Assembly (NCBI GenBank): GCA_017163975.1
Contig: JAFFSR010000221.1
Location: 5,580,001 to 5,644,000 of the forward strand
Direction of reading: 5' to 3'
DNA from: Anastatus disparis
Taxonomy: Eukaryota > Arthropoda > Insecta > Hymenoptera > Eupelmidae
DNA: 64,000 bases
The notes beneath the pieces were generated by a model that saw only the letters and a program-made list of their open reading frames with translations, ran no database searches and was not told where the DNA came from. This document shows positions 38,884 through 49,852 of this stretch, in pieces (within the stretch, counting starts at the first letter, position 1; every line of letters starts with the position of its first letter). Made by a program: the position numbers and the translations under genes.

Positions 38884-40100
38884 AAAAGCGTTTAGCGGTA
38901 TTCGATTATTTTTTAATTTCTTATTTAACACAATTTTTCAATACTTATACATAATTTTTTTTATAAAAATTTTTAATTTTATATACAAAAATTTTTTTTT
39001 TATCAAGTTATTAATCTTTTCTAAAAATTTTACCGTTTTACCAACATTAATAACAAATAATATTGTATTTAGATAAACCAAAAATTAACCATAATTAGTT
39101 TTTTAATTTCTATCGAATAAAAAATCTTATTTTTAAAAAAATTTTTAAAGTTTTAAAAAAAAATTATTCAATTAAGGAAATAAATAAAAATCTTAGAAGC
39201 ACGATTAATTAATTATAATACCTAATTCTTTTGTATACTCTTTTTCAAATTTTCAAATGACTGTAACACGTCAAGCCATTGAATATTCATCAAAACCTCA
39301 AGAAAAAGAAGGGAGGAAACTCGCGCTTTAGAAAAATTGCACTATTCAATGCATACCGGCAACTTAATTGACAAGGTCTTACGTACGGCTTCTTCCAAGA
39401 GGACACTCGGAGCATAAAATTCTGTCGCGAATTGATATGTATCGCGTTGTACGTGAGCAGATTGCGATAGGTGAAACATTAAGATTATCGGCAATGCATA
39501 TATCATCCGCTGTCAAATCGCGATATGATAAATAGAATTTTTATTATTAGACTTTGATAATTGTATTAATGATCGTATATGAAAATTAATGAAGTCGATA
39601 TTAGTAATTTTGGATAATTTTGAATAGGTTTGATATAAGTGAGATTTTTTGAGTAAAAAAAAATTAGATATTATTTTTTATTTAATAAAAATACATACAC
39701 ATTACTTAAATAGCATAAATTGCAGATATTAAAATTGTTTATTTTTATTATTCTTGAATTTTCAAGGATTTTCACTCTTGTAATATGTCCTATGAGGTAT
39801 TTTCACATTAAATATTGTAGACACCTGAAACAAAAATATTATTATTACATTTTTATGTGAACATTAATACAATTTATAATATTTTATCTTCTTTAATAAA
39901 TATATTAGTACAATGTTTCATAAAGTATTCACTCCATCCATAAATAAATAAATGACTTGATTAAAATTATCGCAGCATGCAACGATCTGCCAATAAATAA
40001 AAAAAAAAGGTTATTATCCTGTCTTCCTAACTAATCATCTTTCAAAAAACATGTTGCATCGTAACTTTTCTCGCATAATAATAAAAGCGTATCCCTAATT
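38884..40100. other. AT-rich stretch with a short mixed patch
   Basis: A patch at 39290-39540 carries CpG words and is less AT-rich. The rest is plain AT sequence. No gene is visible. Confidence 0.4.
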
Positions 40101-41780
40101 ATCATAATAATAATGCCGGAGTTTGCAAAAAAGCCACAACACTTTTCCCAGGGATCGATCGGAATAAAAATAAAAAATCAGGGCGTGTCGAAATCGCGTA
40201 TATTCTTTTCTCTACATTTCCTTCGTATTTTTTCCTTTTTTTTCGCTCTCTCTATCTCTCTTTTTTTTTATTTCTTCTCCTTTCCTCTTTCATTAACGCA
40301 TCCGCGCACGCGAGTTCGTTTCTTAATCGATACAAGTTTTTTTATTCAATAGTTTATTTTTTTACTTACTGTAAGTTTATATGTATATATATATATACAT
40401 ACATAACTACACAATGACGAATGTGGGTAGTGTGATGAGAATTGTATGGGCTTTGAAAAATACAAATGTGCATGTAGAATAGTCATACAAAAATGGATAC
40501 TTCGCAGTGTTTTATATATATATTTATGATAGTAGTCATCGTGTATTCTTAGTATAGAAATGTACTTCTTTCTTATATATTCGCCCACTGAAATGAAAAA
40601 AATTACAACCGCGACTTTTATATCAGAGAGCCAATAACCGTGTAAATCCGGTGTATGGCTTTTATACAGAATGATGAGTTATGCATAACTAGCAAGTGAA
40701 AAGTAGAAGTTTAGATTATTTTTTTCATATTACAATTTGATAAAACAAATGTTTTTTTTTCATATAAAATCAATTAGATTAAATCGGGTGTTAATGTATG
40801 TGTTTGCTTCAACTTTGTGATTATCTTTTGATTCGAAAACCGATTTTCGAGAAGATAAGATACATAATACAGTTTAAATTAGTTGCTGTATTAGATCTTC
40901 ATTTGAAACGTTTATTTATAATCAAATGAAAAAAAATTTTAATGATTGCGATAAGTTAATTACCCATTGAAAAATAATGATCTTTTTAACAACTTTTTTT
41001 GTTGATAATTTCTTTTTTATTGCAAGCTATACTTTCAAATGAGAAATGAAGTTCTATAAATATTGAAACATAACTACATTTTAATTCTTTTGATATCTGA
41101 AACAATAAAATCATTCTTTTATGCATATAATCTAAAAAAATCTAATGATCAGAAAATATTTGTTTTGATTAAAAAAAAAGATTAAATCTAAAAATACTCA
41201 ACAACAAACATTTCAGTTGTTTCATTGACCTCTGCAACTTAACAATGACCAACGTCATTAATACGTTTTCATTATCAAGCGAGCACACACAAAATGTATC
41301 ACATACAAAAAATAAAGAAATACAATCAAGTGCACTGACCAAGCTACACCTTCTTTTCAAAAGTACATGTAATACGCGATAAAGCTCGACAATTCGAGCG
41401 ATCGTCAGCTACAATATTACAAAGTGTCGTGTTAATAAAATTTGACTCGTTGTTCTTGGGATGCGTCGGTTAACAAATTGCAGAATAAAAAAAAGTTAAA
41501 CCTGCCCGCACACGCGGTGTATACTTTTAAAGTTAGAGAAGAAATAATAAAGAAAAAAAAAAAAAGAATAAAATAAAATTGTGAGTCATCAAATTATTGG
41601 TATAGAAGCTGGAGGTCGTTGACTTTTTTATTAATTACGAGGAGCTCAAACAGGTCATTGCTCATCTACACCTGATGCGATGAGAGCACTGCTTTAGCTA
41701 CTATGCACTTTAATGTTGTGTTATGTGTATCGTTTTTATTATTATGATTATTATTTTTTTTATCTTTTAGAGACTTGCTT
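40101..41780. other. Mixed islands in AT-rich DNA
   Basis: The plus strand at 40200-40330 is pyrimidine-rich. TA/TG words occur at 40380-40410. A second patch at 41350-41720 contains CpG words and a stretch with GCTGGAGGTCGTTGAC. Short frames on either strand (40113-40352, 40346-40588, 41169-41360) are not recognisable. Confidence 0.35.
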
Positions 41781-44700
41781 TACTTTTGTTCCAGAATAAA
41801 ATCGTTTGAGAAATGTATAAAATAATTTTTTTATATTTTAATAATGGAATGTTCGTCATAATAAAAACAATAATTTTTTTCAATCAGTTAATTTTTTTAT
41901 TTCTATTAGTTATTTTGAATAAATATCTGTATCAATAAAAAACTTTATCGTTTTTTATAGTAACAAACTCTCATTCTCAATAGATAAAAATGTCATTTTT
42001 TTCAAATTAAGATCTAAACTTATAAATCATTATTGAATATTGTAAATTTCGTAACTGAGAGGTCACGAGATGTTATACACGTGTTGACCGAAATGAGATA
42101 ATTAGAAAAAAGATAAAAAATATTACAAAAGAAGATTAACAGGAAATACGTTTTTTGCTGATCTTAAAATATTTGTTAATATAATAAAAATTGTATTAAC
42201 AATAAAAAATTAAATATTAAATTTTAAACAAAAAGTTAAAAGCGATCAAATATTTAGTCTTATAATAATTAAATAAGATAAAATTGTAATGTTAATTTTT
42301 ATTTGACTCTTACATCAGAATAAATTAATTTATTCGGTCTATGAAGTTACGTGACATTTCTCATTTTTAATTAAACTCACACGATTCGAACTAGTTCAAA
42401 TTTTTCATTTACGTCCGATTTTTTATTCAAGCTCCATTTTCCAACGCTGCGTTTACTTTGATGCATATTTTTTTTTGGCGTTGTTATCACTCGACAAAAC
42501 AAATAGAGATACGCTTTCTCGTACACGTGTCGATGGATAAAATACAACTGATATCTATACGGTGTGTATAAGATTTTAAAAATTAAAGATAATTTATAAT
42601 CGTTAGCAAGAATATCGTAGACGTCATTAGTTGTTATATATACGTGATTATCGCTTCATAACGTACTCTATACATTTTCATTTTGAACTTCATTTTTCAG
42701 ATACTATCATTGCGAATTAAATTGAATGTAATTTTTTATATTTCAGCATTAATTTGATTAGACGTTTTTTTTTTATTTAATGAAATTTTTATATATCTAC
42801 CAATAGTGATCTAATAACGCAGCTTAATACTGAAATTTTGAACTTTGTCAACGATCTTTATCCTGAGAATCATAAAAAATGAATAACCTTTAATAAGACT
42901 GTTTATCAATCTTTTATTATTATAAAAAGAATTTTTTAGAGCAATACATTTCAATGAAGTCATCCCTTGACGAAACTTTGAAGAAAAGGCCCTTTTTTTT
43001 AACAAATCATGAATAATGATACCTGAAAATCTCCACGTGATACATCAAACAAACAATTAAAAACATCGAGAACGATAATTTTCAAGAAAATGGTAAACAA
43101 TTCCAAAACAAAAACAATTCTTCGTGTTTTTAACAAATATTTATACAGATTATTACTTCTCAGTTTGATCAAGCAGCAGTTTGACTTCGCGTTTGTATTG
43201 ACACTTGGCGTATCATCGCTTTTATAAGGTAGAAAAATAAATAACGGAGCGTTAGACTTAAATTCATTTGGGTGAATAAAATACTATTTTATTTATAACG
43301 AAAAAAATAATTTTTTAAATTTGAGACATATATTTCCAGATTCAAACTAAATTATACCATTTATTTATTAATAACATTCTCATTATTCGACTCAATTGCC
43401 ATTAAAATTAAAATTAAAAAAAAAAAAATTTTTACAGGAATATCAATACTACAAAATAATAGTTATATTTTGTAATATAGTACAATTAAATTTTTTTACA
43501 ATAATACTAAATAAGATTAATTTATAGGCTATGATTAAACAAAAAATATCATAAAATAAAAAATAAAAATGAAAAGACAATGTATTTTACAAATTAAACT
43601 CTTCCAAGCTCATTCTCATAATTGTAATCTACCAGTTGCATTTTGAAATAACTTATTACATAATGCAAATGCACATATTGGATGACACTTTGTAGGCTTT
43701 TCTTTCTCCTGAGAAAAAAAAAACTAAAAGAAAAAAAACCAGAAAAAGAAAAATCTCGTTCGACCTACGTTCTTGGCCCACGTGCTTACACGTGAGACAG
43801 CCATTGAATGTTAATTAATGCTTGCGGCGCCCTCACGATTTCTCGCGCAGTTCAACAGAAGAAAAAAGAAGAAATAAAAATAGTAAAAAGTATGAAAAAA
43901 AAAAGATGACACAAATTGACGAGCATAATGCGTACGTGTATACGTATGAACTCAGCTGCGCCTACCGATACCAGCTGACAGCGTCTCGCATAAGAATCAT
44001 GTTAAATCTCGGAGAAACAATACTTTTTATTTTTAAGACTCGCTGAATGGACCATCAGTCATCTGCGATATTTGCGTATTTGTAGAAATAAAAAGAAAAA
44101 TTTAAATGCTGTATTATATTACTTTGAAAAATAATGTTTGTTATTGCTCTTACAGTATATGAACGTGTGTGTATGCGCATAAAGTTACTTTGTAAATTAT
44201 GCGTCGTTTGATTGACTGGACAATTGACTAATGAAATGGCAAATTCAATTACAATTGTGGAAGCTAATTATCTTTTTATAGACGAACATCAGAATGGAGT
44301 TATGATTACGTTATTATTAGATAATAGTAACTAGAAATACTACAATATAAGCAATAAATATAGAAAATTTTATGAAAATTTCGCAATCGTTAAATTTTTT
44401 GATAATCTTTAAAAATATTTGAAAATTATAAAACGTTACAAGAAATTAACAAAATTTGATTAGTGCCAGCTAATAGTACAAGAAAAAACAAACTTAAATT
44501 GAAAAAAAAAAGTTCAAAATTGTTATTCCATTAAAACATGTGTTTTTATATTTTTTAAACGATAGTGATGCAGTTATAACGAGTATGAACCAGATTCTAT
44601 TGTAATTAACGATATTTCGGCAGCTGACTCGCCGTCCTTTTCGAACTTAATTAAACTATTATGTTTTTTCTTTTATCAGTAATGAATTTTAATTTTTATA

Positions 44701-44917
44701 ATAACCACTTTTATATTATCTAAAACGTATTTTATTTCCAAATATTTATCAATATATAAGCCTCCAATTCATTGTAACCAAAACTTTTTTTTTACACTTT
44801 TTTTTATTTTTTAAAACACGCAAATATTAGAAGTAACGTAGTTTGAAAAATATTTTTAATACAAATAGTTAAAAATCACGTACTTCTATTTTTTTAATTT
44901 TTTTATGTTAAAAAATT
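41781..44917. other. AT-rich stretch with small CpG-containing patches
   Basis: Patches at 42400-42680 and 43730-44060 contain CACGTG-type words (CACGTGCTTACACGTGAG near 43779) and GCGGCGCC. Frames starting at non-ATG codons are not called. No gene is supported. Confidence 0.4.
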
Positions 44918-45106
44918 TTACACCTCAAGTCCCATTATTACGCGCGTGATGAACGTCATGCTTACGCAAAGCAAATGGTGTACATATGTAGTTTGTATCA
45001 TGGATGAGCGAGTCTCCATGAAGAATCGTTTACCTTCTGACGGTGTCAGGTTATACGATGTTGTTTTTAATAAAACAAACTTATAATTTTGTTTTTCCTG
45101 TCTCAA
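44918..45106 (-). other. Less AT-rich minus-strand frame (unrecognised)
   Basis: This minus-strand frame has fewer homopolymers and more varied residues than most in the window, including a stretch reading TPSEGKRFFMETRSSMIQ. It has no upstream ATG at its beginning (TTG), and the first ATG is about halfway in. I do not recognise it. It may be a conserved non-coding patch, an internal exon or chance. Confidence 0.12.
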
Positions 45107-48105
45107 AATATATTGTTTCGGTTATGATTCAATAGAATATAGTAAAAATTTTATAATTTGATGTTTCGATTTTTTTTAATAGTGAAATGAATTTTATTGT
45201 TTTGGGAATGACAACTTAAACTTTTTTAAAATTTAAAATGAAACTGATTTTTTGGGTTGGTTAAAATATTATTTTCATAAATGACATTAGTTGCCGAAAA
45301 AGATGATTTTTCAAGAAAACTAATTGCATTTTTTAATGATCTAATCATTTATGTGATTTTATTATTAACTCATTAAAAAAATGCATTGAAATGTTTATGA
45401 TATTAATAAAATTATTCGAAATAAAGTACAAAGTAGTTAAATTTTGAGCTTCTCGAGCTTTTTTTTTTACTATCGGCTTGGATATGTCATTTTAAAAAAG
45501 TCTTCTCTCATTCAACAACAAGCCTTCCGCTCGCTCAATATATAAGCCTACATAAAGATACTACAATGATCTAAATATAAAAAAAATTTCAAATTTTCCA
45601 TATTTTTTCACAAGAAATTAATGTATACCAAATTAGATAGTCACGTAAAAATTAATCCAATCACTAAGATAAAGATATTTACGTGGAAAATTTAACTAAA
45701 CAAAATGTTTACATTAAAAACACTTTTATCATTTATCCTGAATCACGCCAATAAATTAAAAAGTTTGGTGGAAATTATTGAAAAATTAATACAAAAGTGT
45801 GGTGTTGAATCAAGAACAAAATACCTTATTTATCCTGTGATTGATTATTTATGTAATTTTGTAAAAAGTTCGAAAACTGATTATTTTATAATACTATGAA
45901 GTAGAAATAAGTCGTAATAAATAACAAATTAAATGAGTATCAACTTCCAATATTTGTTAAAACGATAATTATAGATATATATTCAAAATTTTTCAAGTAA
46001 ACATTATAGAATCAATAACACTTTTCTATAAACATTAGAAAGATTCTATAACACCCTGTGACCCTACATCCTTGATATTGATTGGGAAATGAGTACGTGA
46101 CAATAATCATGAGGTTAATGCACGTGCAAGCTAATGTTTTACGAAAAAAAAATAAAACAATATACCCTTTACATTTACCGAATAATCCAGTAGTATCCAG
46201 TATTATTCCTAATGAGTTTACCGAATGAAAAGCATATGCGCGCAAATACAAAACATCTGCCAAAATTTTTTTAACATCTCCATTGTGTCGTTATTTGTTT
46301 ATATGTTTACTTCAGATAACATGGTTACTTATATTAAAGTTGTTGTTACTATTTTGAGTTATTTATTTATTAGAATATATAAACGTTTTTTGATTTCCTC
46401 TGATATAATAATACATGTTCATCGTACATGGAATTCTTAATTTACAGATAATATTGTTGCTAATTGATAGAAAAACAGATATTATAAAATAATTGAAATT
46501 TGAATTCTACGGGGATGAAGTTCTTTAAAAGTTGTACTGAAATTTCATATGCATTCCTTCAAAATGAATTTAGTATATAAGTTATAAATGTTTTTTAGTA
46601 CAGAATATAATAATGGTATAATGATAGAATATAATATGGACATCATATCCCTTAAATAATACTGAATACTGATTGGCAATCATTCCTTTGTTTGATTCTA
46701 AAAAATCAAAATTATTTTTATATTTATTCTTGCAATAATTAATCGCAGCTGTAATTGCCGTGACAGGGTTAATAAAAAATTATTCATTACTGATAATTCA
46801 GAGATACACAGTCAGTTGATTTTCAAGAGACGATGTCGGAAAAGTTATTTATCATCAATGTCATCGTTCAACGATTTTTCGTTATCTTTTTAGTCGTTTC
46901 GCGCCTAACTAAAATAAAATTAATGAAATTATTGTTATGTGATTAAAGATTTTTAAGAACTTTTTTTAGAACTGAATTTTATTTTTAGAAAATATTCTGA
47001 TAACATTTTAAGATAACTTCTGTTTATTTTTAAATCAATTTTTGCAATAAAACCATGTTCTTCAATTGAAGAACGCCTACTGCAAACCATTCTTATATTT
47101 ATTTCAAAAATTGTTTAATTGCTTTTGTTCATTGATTTTAAAAGGATTAATCTTTGTTAAAAAATCTTAACACAAAACATTAGATTTAGCTTTTCTTTTT
47201 TGTATTTCTATCATGTTTCAAAGTTTATTATACACAACTAATGAATTCGTTGATTAAATAATGCGTCAATTCGATTACCAATAATGACATTAAGATTACC
47301 TTAATCTAAATGATTAATATGTCTGCTTAAGTTTAACATTTATCTGTTGTTATATTTTAATTTATGTATCCAGATAAATTTTGGGGTACCTGTATTTGTT
47401 TACAATCATTATATAATAACGCCTAATAAATATTAATCATAAAAAAATTACAAAGTTAAAGATAATAATCGAGTGCACAAAATGAGGAAAACTGACAGCA
47501 TTGCCCATATAGATATTCAAAACATCAACAAACGTAATTAAAATACCTTTGTTAAATTTTAAAAACATTCAAAAATTTTTTTAATGAAACAACAAACTCA
47601 AAATTCAACCAGACTGCAATGTTAAATCAATTAAAAACAAACATTATTATTAAAAATATATTATTCAACAAAGTACTGTATTTGAATTAAATATTTTTAG
47701 GTACAAAATTATCAAATTTTGTTTTAAATCAAATTTTAATCTACCAACATTTTTTAAATTCTATATAAATACATATTTTTTTTAGCCGAGCATTGGAGGA
47801 CTACTAATCGAGTTTTGGATTTAGGATGATTTTAGTGATTGATTTTAGGTATTCAAAATAAACTTTTTGAAAACCTTTACACAAATAAAAAAGAATTAAA
47901 CTTTATCTCATTCTATTTTCGTCGTATTATTTCAATTCAATTACAATTTCAGGAAGTCGTAACTGAGTTTTGGGGTCATTACCTAATTTATATTTTTAAA
48001 CGAAGATGTTTTCTGATAACATGATAAGATTATCAGTTATTATACACTTTACAAAAGCTGAAAGTATTTGAAAAAAAAAATGATTTTAGTGAAAAACAAA
48101 CATAT
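45107..48105. other. AT-rich non-coding stretch
   Basis: AT-rich. A 64-codon ATG frame at 45705-45899 has a plausible helical composition but no recognisable family. Other frames (46012-46263 minus, 46225-46440 plus, 47839-48024 plus) are likewise unrecognised. I see no RNA gene or repeat. Confidence 0.4.
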
Positions 48106-48374
48106 AATATTAAAAATAAAAAAAAAACTTTTTAATGTACTACGTTTTTATAATGAACCAAAAAGTATAAAATAATGTGTAATGAAATGAAAAGTGAATA
48201 ATGATTTGAAATAAAAAAACGTGGGGCGCATGTTTATTATTATGTATTGTATGCGCCCCACGTTTTTTTATTTCAAATCATTATTCACTTTTCATTTCAT
48301 TACACATTATTTTATACTTTTTGGTTCATTATAAAACGTAGTACATTAAAAAGTTTTTTTTTATTTTTAATATT
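48106..48374. repeat. Near-perfect long palindrome (hairpin)
   Basis: The left arm (48106-48231) and right arm (48251-48374) are reverse complements over about 125 bp. By eye they differ only by single-base length changes in two homopolymer runs. The 19-nt loop at 48232-48250 is AT-rich, and the stem tip is GC-rich (ACGTGGGGCGCAT / ATGCGCCCCACGT). A transcript from either strand would fold into a long double-stranded hairpin. The outer half of each arm matches the 65-66-bp tandem unit that continues beyond the right arm. It is not flanked by obvious target duplications. Options are a fold-back element, a recent inverted duplication, or an assembly or copying artefact. Confidence 0.95.
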
Positions 48375-48455
48375 ATTTTATACTTTTTAGTTCAATTAAA
48401 AACGTGGTAGATTGAAAATTTTTTTTTTATTTAAATATTATCTTATACATTTTGG
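48306..48455. repeat. 65-66-bp tandem repeat, 2.3 units
   Basis: Units start at 48306, 48372 and 48437 with ATTATTTTATAC, ATTATTTTATAC and ATTATCTTATAC. The first unit lies inside the right arm of the palindrome, the second lies outside and is diverged, and the third is truncated by an ATT microsatellite. Confidence 0.8.
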
Positions 48456-48484
48456 TATTATTATTATTATTATTATTATTAATA
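48456..48484. repeat. (ATT)n microsatellite
   Basis: About nine ATT/TTA triplets follow directly on the partial third tandem unit. Confidence 0.95.
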
Positions 48485-48758
48485 TTATTTATCGTGTTGT
48501 CCAACAGTGCATATTATATAGCATATATATTGTTGTCAAGGGACTAAAACGTGTTTCATCTATTTTTTTAGAGAACACGTAATCGCATGGTGAGTTTCCC
48601 GCCATTTTGACGATAATGACGCCATTAGAAATTCAACCAAGATTTATTGTTTTATGCATTGTTAGACCATAAAATGAATAAAATACAGTCTCCAATTCTA
48701 TATGTATAATAGAAAATGCTGTAATTTATGTCTAATTGCAATATGAGAAGTTAAAGAA

Positions 48759-49191
48759 TTTTAAAAATTTTCGAAGATGGTTAGACACTAATGTTAAAAG
48801 TATATCTATATATAAAATCTTCAAAATTTCAATTTTTCCAATATCTCCGTATATAATTGTATTAATATATTTTTCGGTGGGAATATATATTTAATTATAT
48901 TATCCAACAATGCATGCAAAAATATAATATTGAATATATTAATATATTAATATATTTGATATATTAATATATTAATATATTACTATATTAATATATTACT
49001 ATATTTGATATATTAATATATTAATATATTAATATATTAATATATCAAAAGAAGATTTTTAAAATTTTCGAAGATGTTTAGACACTAATGTTAAATGTGT
49101 ATCTATATATAAAATCTTCAAATCTTCAATTTTGCCAACATCTCCGTATATGATTGAATATATTAATATATTGTTCGGTAGATATATATAT
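48759..49191. repeat. Direct duplication of a 132-136-bp block
   Basis: Unit 1 (48759-48890) and unit 2 (49056-49191) align throughout with scattered substitutions. The divergence shows the duplication is clearly older than the neighbouring palindrome. Confidence 0.85.
48931..49046. repeat. (AATATATT)n array
   Basis: About 115 bases of repeated TATTAATA with occasional interruptions (TTTGATA, TACTATA), lying between the two duplicated blocks. It would fold easily on itself. Confidence 0.9.
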
Positions 49192-49431
49192 TTTTTTTAT
49201 AATATTGCATTGTCATCCAGTTCCGAGCTATATTTAAAATTTCAAGTCTCTAGCTCATCAGGAAGTTAGTTTACAATCGGTTGCAAAATTCGTACCGAAC
49301 AGACAGACAGACAGACACCAAAGCGAGTTAATAAAAACGTAGTAAAAAATAAATATATCTTGAAATTATTTTCAAAATCATCTTTATAGAAAAATGTTAA
49401 AGTTTGGAAGAGTTTTTCTCCAATCTTTCAA

Positions 49432-49540
49432 CAGTACTATGTATTCGTGCTAATAAATGATGGAGGTTTTCAGCAAGTTAGTAAACAAAGCATATGCAAC
49501 ATGCAGCTGTGACTCTACCGACTGAGCCACCAAAGATTCC
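49432..49540 (-). mobile_element. tRNA-derived SINE, copy 5 (internally deleted)
   Basis: On the minus strand the A box region GTGGCTCAGTCGGTAGAG is kept. The anticodon region, B box and spacer are missing, so GTAGAGTC joins directly to a tail sequence (GCATGTTGCATATGCTTTG). The distal tail is diverged. It lies in opposite orientation to copy 6, about 108 bp away. Confidence 0.8.
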
Positions 49541-49648
49541 TTTCGAGAAAGTCAATTGGCATTACTAAAGTAAGTTTATATAAAGCTTATATCATGATAT
49601 AATTCTATCTTAGGTTTATTGAAATAGAATAACAATCAAACTAGTTTT

Positions 49649-49852
49649 GAGGTCTTAAGTGACTCACTCGGTTGAGCGATGGACTTGAAACTTGAGAGCC
49701 TCGAGTTCGATTCCCAGTCTCGGCCGAATTATTCAAGCACCACTGTACGTTTCATGTGCTGAAGTTCACAAATAAGCTGAAACGACCTCCGTCGCTAATT
49801 AGCATCGCAATGATAGCATATATACAGCGACGTTAAATATATAAAAAAAAAA
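49649..49852 (+). mobile_element. tRNA-derived SINE, copy 6
   Basis: The head is GAGGTCTTAAGTGACTCACTCGG, so the A box is degenerate (TGACTCACTCGG). The B box is AGTTCGATTCC. The spacer CCGAATTATTCAAGCACC groups it with copy 4. The tail is complete, with an exact CGTCGCT/AGCGACG stem and an A-rich end. Promoter damage suggests it is inactive. Confidence 0.85.

Larger units (their letters stand above)
48485..49330. mobile_element. Composite repeat with duplicated block, AATATATT array and (ACAG)n end
   Basis: A block of about 135 bp occurs twice in the same direction (48759-48890 and 49056-49191), sharing TTTTCGAAGATG, TTAGACACTAATGTTAAA and ATCTCCGTATAT. Between the copies lies an (AATATATT)n array (48931-49046). 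TCCAACARTGCAT words recur at about 48500 and 48903. The right end carries a mixed-composition segment and five ACAG-type tetranucleotides (49299-49318). Non-coding elements pairing TA and GTCY microsatellites with conserved cores (mini-me/DINE-1 type, Helitron-related) are known in insects, and this resembles them in layout only. Membership is not established. Confidence 0.5.

Noticed and set aside
45705..45899. 64-codon ATG frame with helical-looking composition
   Set aside because: No recognisable family, no splice signals I could argue for, and the length is within chance expectation.
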